DNA from: Parasalinivibrio latis
GTDB taxonomy: Bacteria; Pseudomonadota; Gammaproteobacteria; Enterobacterales; Vibrionaceae
DNA: 64,000 nucleotides
NCBI RefSeq assembly: GCF_036825535.1
Contig: NZ_CP098813.1
Coordinates: 372,001-436,000 of the forward strand
Direction: 5' to 3'
Made by a program: the position numbers and the translations under genes. The notes under the pieces were generated by a model. The model saw nothing but the letters and a program-made list of their open reading frames with translations, was not told where the DNA came from and did not search any database. The number at the start of each line of letters is the position of its first letter. Position 1 is the stretch's first letter. Below are positions 61,701-64,000 of the stretch, piece by piece.

Positions 61701-64000
61701 GCCATCACCGTTGACGTCGGTTACTGACAATCGCGCATTCTGGCCTGCAATCATTTCAGGCGACACTTTACACTCGCCGCTCACGGTGTAGAACGCCTCC
61801 AGTGCAGATACCATCAGTTGCGCTGCGCCATAGCTTAATGAACCATCAGAGCCAACAGAGGCTGCTCGGTAGCTGATGCCACCTGAGTCGACACTAAGCT
61901 TATCGACCAAACCATCGCCGTTGATGTCTGCCATCGCCAGCAGGGTTGGCGCCGTGTTTACGTAACACGCTTGGGTGCCATCGGCATTCAGAGTGGTTGA
62001 TGACGATGTGGTTTCCGTTGCGCCAGCGTCAGCTTGTTGCAGGCTGGTTGACTCGACGGTACGGGTGCTCAGGCCATCTGCCATGTCATGGACATCACTC
62101 ATGGTCCACGCTTGCGACGCAGTGAACGGCTGATAATTGCCATTGGCATCACGCACATCGTCGTAATAGCTCAGTGAGTGGGTATTGAACAGTTGTCCGT
62201 TGGCATCAAATTGTTGGATAGACGCCAGCAGGGTTTTGTGGAATGCACCTTCGGTATAGTTGAACGCATAAGAGCGAACAGCCTGTCCCTGGAAGCTGAT
62301 ATCAATTTTGCGCAACAGGTCGGCGGTGACACGCTTAAAGCCGGTGCGCGCGTCGATCATCACGTCCTGGCGACGGCTTTCAGACAGGTCGCGGTCGCGG
62401 GTAAAGTCGACAGAATATGCGCCTGCTGTACTGTTAAATCCGGTGTAGTCGATGGACTTGATATAAAGCTGCTGACCCTGAACTCCGCCTGTGCCGTTAC
62501 CAATACCGGCATCGAACACTTTTTCGTAGTTGTAGGTGACCGTGTTGCCATAGGTGTCTATGGTTTTCACCAGCGCCCAGTCAGAGATATTGCCGTCGGT
62601 CGTTGCCAGCGTTGCAGCGGTGAGCATGCTGGTGCCATCACCACCGAAGAAGTGACGGGTACCGTTTTTGTTGGTCACTTCCCACCAGTAATTGGTCGGG
62701 CTGGTGCCGTGGCGGATAATGCGGTTGAAGCTGCCTTCCACACGTGGGTAGAAACGTTTTTCACTGGTACGGGCAACCGGTGTGGCTCGGTGAGCCACCG
62801 GTGCCAGTTGTTCACCGGCAAAGAGGTAAGTCTCGGTTTCTGTCGCACCGTCATAGCGCGGTACACCCCAGCGGGTATCCAGTGAAACCGTAGGCAAGCT
62901 GAGGTTCCAGCCCATACCCATCCAGCCATTGCCCGCGGCAGAGCTGTAACTCACCTGCAGTTGTGGCGCCATTCCCTGACGGCCGCCCGGCAATTCGATC
63001 GGGTAACTGGTACGGGCGTCACCCATGGCATTGGCTTTAGGTGCCTGAATCAGATTGATCGACGCGCCCGGATTGGCCGCTTTCATATCTTTGAGCTGGG
63101 TAGTACCGAACGCCTGTGTTTCCGGTGAATCTGGTGTTTGGATAACGGCGTTGATCATGTCAGTAAAGTGGTCGGTTTTAGAGATGATCACACCATCTTT
63201 GGTCACCACTTCATTACGCGCCAACTGCACCCAACGGTTGGTTTCATCGTCATAGAAAAAGGTGTGAACGTCGCTCTCTGAATACCCTTCCGGGATCTTG
63301 CTCTTGTCATAGCCGAGCGTCAGTTCGTTTTCCTGATTGAACTTGATACCGTGAGGCAGGAATCGGTAAGCTGCGGCATCACCGCGTGTGACGTTCACCA
63401 TGCCTTGGTCAAGCGCCGGAATATCACGCTCTTCCAGCGTGAAGACTTCGATATCACGCTCCGCTGACAACGAGGTTTTCAGTACATTGAGTGACGCATC
63501 TTCGAAGCCGACGATGGTGTCGTTGTCTGTGGTAGCAAGGTTCCGCGCATAACTGCGCTCCGGCAAAGTGTTCTCGCCTTTTATCGCTTTCACACCGGCG
63601 GCGGTGATCATTACGCCTTGGTCACTGACGCTTTCTTTTGGTGCAAACGCAAGCGTCTGGTTGAGTACTTTCCCGCTTTCCAGTACAGCTTCAACCGTGA
63701 TGCTCTCACCTTCCACTGCCAACAGCGTTTCAAAACTGCCATCAACGGTTTGTATCACTTTGTCACCCATCTGGAAGATGACTGATTCATTACCCTCACC
63801 TTGGACAAAACCACGCAGGTACGCATGTCCCTGATAGCGAAGTTCTGGCTGTGGTTCAAACACATGCAGAGAGGATTTAGAAGTGGTGGTATTATTCAGC
63901 TCGAATGACAGGTGCAGGTTTTCAACCTGATATTTGAGGTGGGAATCCGAGAGTGCGAAAGGGGTAAAACGCACACGGTTTTTGCCCGCTCTCAGCCAAT
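52764..64000 (-). CDS. Giant SpvB/Rhs-type polymorphic toxin (N-terminus beyond window)
   Basis: More than 3740 codons; the frame is open past the apparent GTG at 63974 to the right edge. Numbering from 63974: an SpvB-like start (SYPIELPGGRQGMAPQLQVSYSS-type, near 321), many FG-GAP/VCBS calcium-type repeats with DVNGDGxxD (about 680-2330), YD-type Rhs repeats (about 2480-3290), then an unusual insert (S/T-rich about 3300-3328, Ala-rich helical to about 3385, Gly-rich to about 3408), and the Rhs core YYHGDHLGSS to GLYYFGARYYDP and DPTG (about 3535). The last 200 residues are the toxin: RPDAVFPDGDVLELKP gives Asp3595, Glu3605 and Lys3607, a PD-(D/E)xK nuclease-like pattern. The delivery route is not visible. 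An immunity gene follows. Confidence 0.9.
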   Translation of the reverse strand, partial: WLRAGKNRVRFTPFALSDSHLKYQVENLHLSFELNNTTTSKSSLHVFEPQPELRYQGHAYLRGFVQGEGNESVIFQMGDKVIQTVDGSFETLLAVEGESITVEAVLESGKVLNQTLAFAPKESVSDQGVMITAAGVKAIKGENTLPERSYARNLATTDNDTIVGFEDASLNVLKTSLSAERDIEVFTLEERDIPALDQGMVNVTRGDAAAYRFLPHGIKFNQENELTLGYDKSKIPEGYSESDVHTFFYDDETNRWVQLARNEVVTKDGVIISKTDHFTDMINAVIQTPDSPETQAFGTTQLKDMKAANPGASINLIQAPKANAMGDARTSYPIELPGGRQGMAPQLQVSYSSAAGNGWMGMGWNLSLPTVSLDTRWGVPRYDGATETETYLFAGEQLAPVAHRATPVARTSEKRFYPRVEGSFNRIIRHGTSPTNYWWEVTNKNGTRHFFGGDGTSMLTAATLATTDGNISDWALVKTIDTYGNTVTYNYEKVFDAGIGNGTGGVQGQQLYIKSIDYTGFNSTAGAYSVDFTRDRDLSESRRQDVMIDARTGFKRVTADLLRKIDISFQGQAVRSYAFNYTEGAFHKTLLASIQQFDANGQLFNTHSLSYYDDVRDANGNYQPFTASQAWTMSDVHDMADGLSTRTVESTSLQQADAGATETTSSSTTLNADGTQACYVNTAPTLLAMADINGDGLVDKLSVDSGGISYRAASVGSDGSLSYGAAQLMVSALEAFYTVSGECKVSPEMIAGQNARLSVTDVNGDGIADLVYLDKIFLSSGDAQNGFVFTDSSNVANAFANLDSVRVWKAPFTGTVKVDAPVSLVAGSGDYSGSDGVRVSVQHQNSELWATQIAANDYTAKSPMALDSVAVNEGDLVMFRVNSLEDGANDQVMWDPKVRYIDRASDALDANALRLNVYQSSSDFVSSNSTQLVAPFSGTVAVSGTLTKPATSDNLTATVVKTAANGSESVVWQQSYAAGDNLTASTLAVGNIAVTANDNLRLVISSDTNVDWAGLSGELNIHYVSANDSDITADMLYLNDGTPRFDYALNPDMGLYGYAVESSVVASESGTMTLQPNLPAGLPAFGTVTFTAKGNNQTLAKETLDLSAGNSFNTVALDVTAGEPVYFEYHVSQDVDQTVLNTWTPSVSVVELGVDATAGLHLDSDDANKQLYRQWGNFLYDSSQSSSGDLIEPSALKPAANNTLANSGFTPVADVDSSLPIASADGSTQTSSGDIDALNAQLANAAMSAQSSDTQLADQDLSPEATVEGLAATAADSFAGNGASSLSGTVGDSSGAHFGVSFGIFDGNMACKSMTIGFQRGFSKSESDGILAMSDIDGDGLADKVLISGGVIGYQKNLSGPGEGESFASFQAFTGSASAFYHDKGKNKNSGFQAVIGACSFSGDLGITSGGGTTVNDIYFSDVNGDGLTDIVANGRVLYNQRTNATVPHFVLSSANTPNPVNESGSLVTDGWFETDPNELANFEAENPLHDTVRTWKAPYDGVVSINAPVNLVEDTSADRQAYTQADGVRVAIQHAASELWATTIDADDYGVKIPTGVNAVSVSKGDRLYFRVQSIFDGNYDEVAWAPVITYTDKVAETDANGLPVYSASVTDDYVLAGGDLGMPIDGTVQISGTLTKPLTSDNVTAKVVKITFDGTTSTNTTVWETNYGLAAAQQTINLTLDVAAGDTYRFEIDADSNVDWAGFDWEPVATYISADDPTTNDQIQDGSAVLAFKTVASLNIFNETSRVTERWVADADGTVLVTPVITAPLGAESGNVTFTVKKENELLAKQKFEVTNGNLSAAPTDISLDVLMGDVLFIEYHTDTPAIADLLMLDAGVEIDNQGVVSAWNAGIYTYSYTFIFGPEYRGWGQFVYNGNGTRADQPIIESELKLDDALTDALNSPPDLDNIDQNNLADNAYDPTNSIFIMMLPIAQVDAWRGYDELSLLDAAKMSSSRFGEDEYAPSSAIPTGTDGSQAIRAINKLTELSYSGYSIGGGVPIGGFGASGSYSETDQDIRILTDFSDMNGDRYPDIIGQSQVQYTDMLGALESGVKNNGLGHPSTSQSENKGVTLGGNFSFGSSGAANNQTTKTFKEAFIEANTTMPGAGISGTSGKSTDHANVSWRDINADGLPDRVYDNGTAQINLGYTFADPENWGFAQVKEGESEAQGGGLGINIGATSIKVGISKNANETHQLHTLYDVNGDGLLDEVKFTGSDIQVRINKGGSFAGWTNWTGANEIQVSSSESTSINGSFTVCIPLVPPFIVMKICMNAGAFASDGESQENYSLNDVNGDGYPDVLQSTAETDLRVKKSTIGRTNLLKSVQRPLGASFTVDYHREGNTFDMPQNRWVLSNVVTHDGFAGDGADTMKQRFVYSNGHHDRRERDFYGFANVTTLELDTTNGDAIYRYVSTDYINDNYYEKGLARYSVMKDGSGNTYTETVNSYQTEDVFSGAVLDAAGKENDFTSAFPQLVTTQTLFYEGTDTAEKQTRIDYQYDDYGNVVVQTDHGDVGTSDDWTATVVYHENVSDWIVSAPRSIVLRDAAGNVLRQREADINAQGSVEQVRVYADATTALTTDISYDIYGNLETVTRPENYKGERYVLSYVMDDAVQTYVASVSDSFGYTSSSTYDYRFGAALSNTDTNAQQIHFTLDAKGRIETVAAPYEIENGVTTIDFAYFPDATVPYATTAHFDEGKSDTIDTVTFVDGLMRVIQTKKDIEIDNGQTGQGTPMMVASGRVHFDAFGRDIAQWYPVEEAVGTPGTFNSQYDSVNPTRKSYDVLNRVLVTTLPDGNTLTNAYGFGSDRSGAMQFEHQSIDANGNESETYKDVRGRITTVAQHNPIGGHANILTSYQYSAVNELLSVTDDLNNVTRVIYDLAGRRTHIDSPDMGLTESVYDNASNVVQKITANLSAQGMAISYAYDFERLAGITYPINAVNNVNYYYGEPGAADNTAGRLARVSDASGTEYYKYGALGEIIHTKRTVTTLTGSAPKTYQTSYRYDSWNRLRELTYPDGEVLVHEYDSGGSLNAMSSTKGEYTYAPLKALTYDKFGQRVYMQFGNDTAMTYSYEAERRRLDALTATNSNRTFQDNSYQYDAMSNILSVSNAASVPLDSNLFGGETSQSFAYDNLHQLVSASGDWTSRQGHQERYSLSMSYDSIHNITAKNQLHERLPLDGTGWNALQGTSYDWQYDYAGSAQPHAASNIGNRTFSYDANGNQTGWTNDDNGTRRDIVWDEENRIRTVTDNGHTSTYIYDAGGERVIKSTSQGETRYINAYLVVRAGKVATKHYYAGSQRIHTRVMENESSTLVTGTDSTSTTSTETTTDTSTDGTTTDTTTEELPQEVLDAQAAVEAAQAAYDQSLDAFKAAKGRDKKAAHDSLKVAQSNLEAAEAALYQAMVDAGLDPGGNGNGGGGSGGGNGSINFEAKQFYYHGDHLGSSSYITDIDGEVYEHLEYFPFGETWVHEKSNTQLTPYYFTGKELDETTGLYYFGARYYDPRTSVWQSPDPILGEYLEGAPNSGVYNSHNLSLFTYAYNNPIRLTDPTGLYTEGDEGFPYTAHNGMQAHAKFSDYLARFYGGSVRTDTSAWAILRDFFGLDIDSNLRPDAVFPDGDVLELKPVTHVSRPDMQVRDEAQIDGYIALSPENLQRGDATSKVPGLAGGGPITIGEIRDKDSGVYYNVNIYAGDAKGVPQGFVYYSLTEHPEQAQERALNALSDTVTIMGGARLRPAPKPRNPSAPQPQPVPAN

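Overview
The window looks like chromosome of a marine gammaproteobacterium. The family-level guess (Vibrionaceae or a near relative) is inference from gene content only: a TRAP transporter, Pxp genes, tag, a GlyGly-CTERM protease and an SpvB-type Rhs giant. No rRNA, tRNA, phage or CRISPR array is visible.

Layout. 1-3880: a DeoR regulator cut by the left edge, an FAD-linked GlpD-like dehydrogenase and an FGGY kinase, probably a polyol or phospho-polyol pathway. 3918-5695: HxlR regulator divergent from a quinone-reductase-like MDR protein and an ABM monooxygenase. 5788-10734: a 1648-residue exported protein joining two beta-propellers, Ig/PKD domains, a di-haem cytochrome domain and three NPCBM sugar-binding domains. 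10814-16857: MarR-type regulator and TRAP transporter facing a pxpABC operon, a self-contained 5-oxoproline uptake and hydrolysis locus. 16971-26085: housekeeping and stress genes (SRPBCC protein, maltose acetyltransferase, thioesterase, MarR-GNAT fusion, hybrid histidine kinase, DUF2076, GNAT, ArsR with two AHSA1 proteins).

26201-40275 is a glycan-use island. An exported GH29-like protein with three C-terminal beta-sandwich repeats diverges from an ABC sugar importer (ATPase, binding protein, two permeases) translationally coupled to a cytoplasmic GH95 alpha-L-fucosidase. A FUSC protein and tag follow, then an exported GH20 hexosaminidase with CBM32 and ricin-type modules. Together these suggest release, import and defucosylation of fucosylated, HexNAc-containing glycans. 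40868-44966: ASCH protein, LysR, DASS transporter and a trypsin-like GlyGly-CTERM protease.

45004-64000 is the most unusual part. A giant SpvB/Rhs protein (minus strand, N-terminus beyond the right edge) ends in a variable toxin domain with a PD-(D/E)xK-like motif and is followed by its likely immunity gene. Downstream lies a graveyard or reservoir of displaced toxin tails and orphan immunity genes: an HNH tail with a DUF4265 protein, a lipoprotein, a scabin-like ADP-ribosyltransferase fragment with partner, an unrecognised toxin candidate with a membrane-anchored partner, an IS3-interrupted gene and a secreted protein. Nearly every module is followed by the same 150-370 bp repeat, which begins with a terminator hairpin (six copies, A-F). 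This repeat-punctuated toxin/immunity array is the strongest candidate for an undescribed system.
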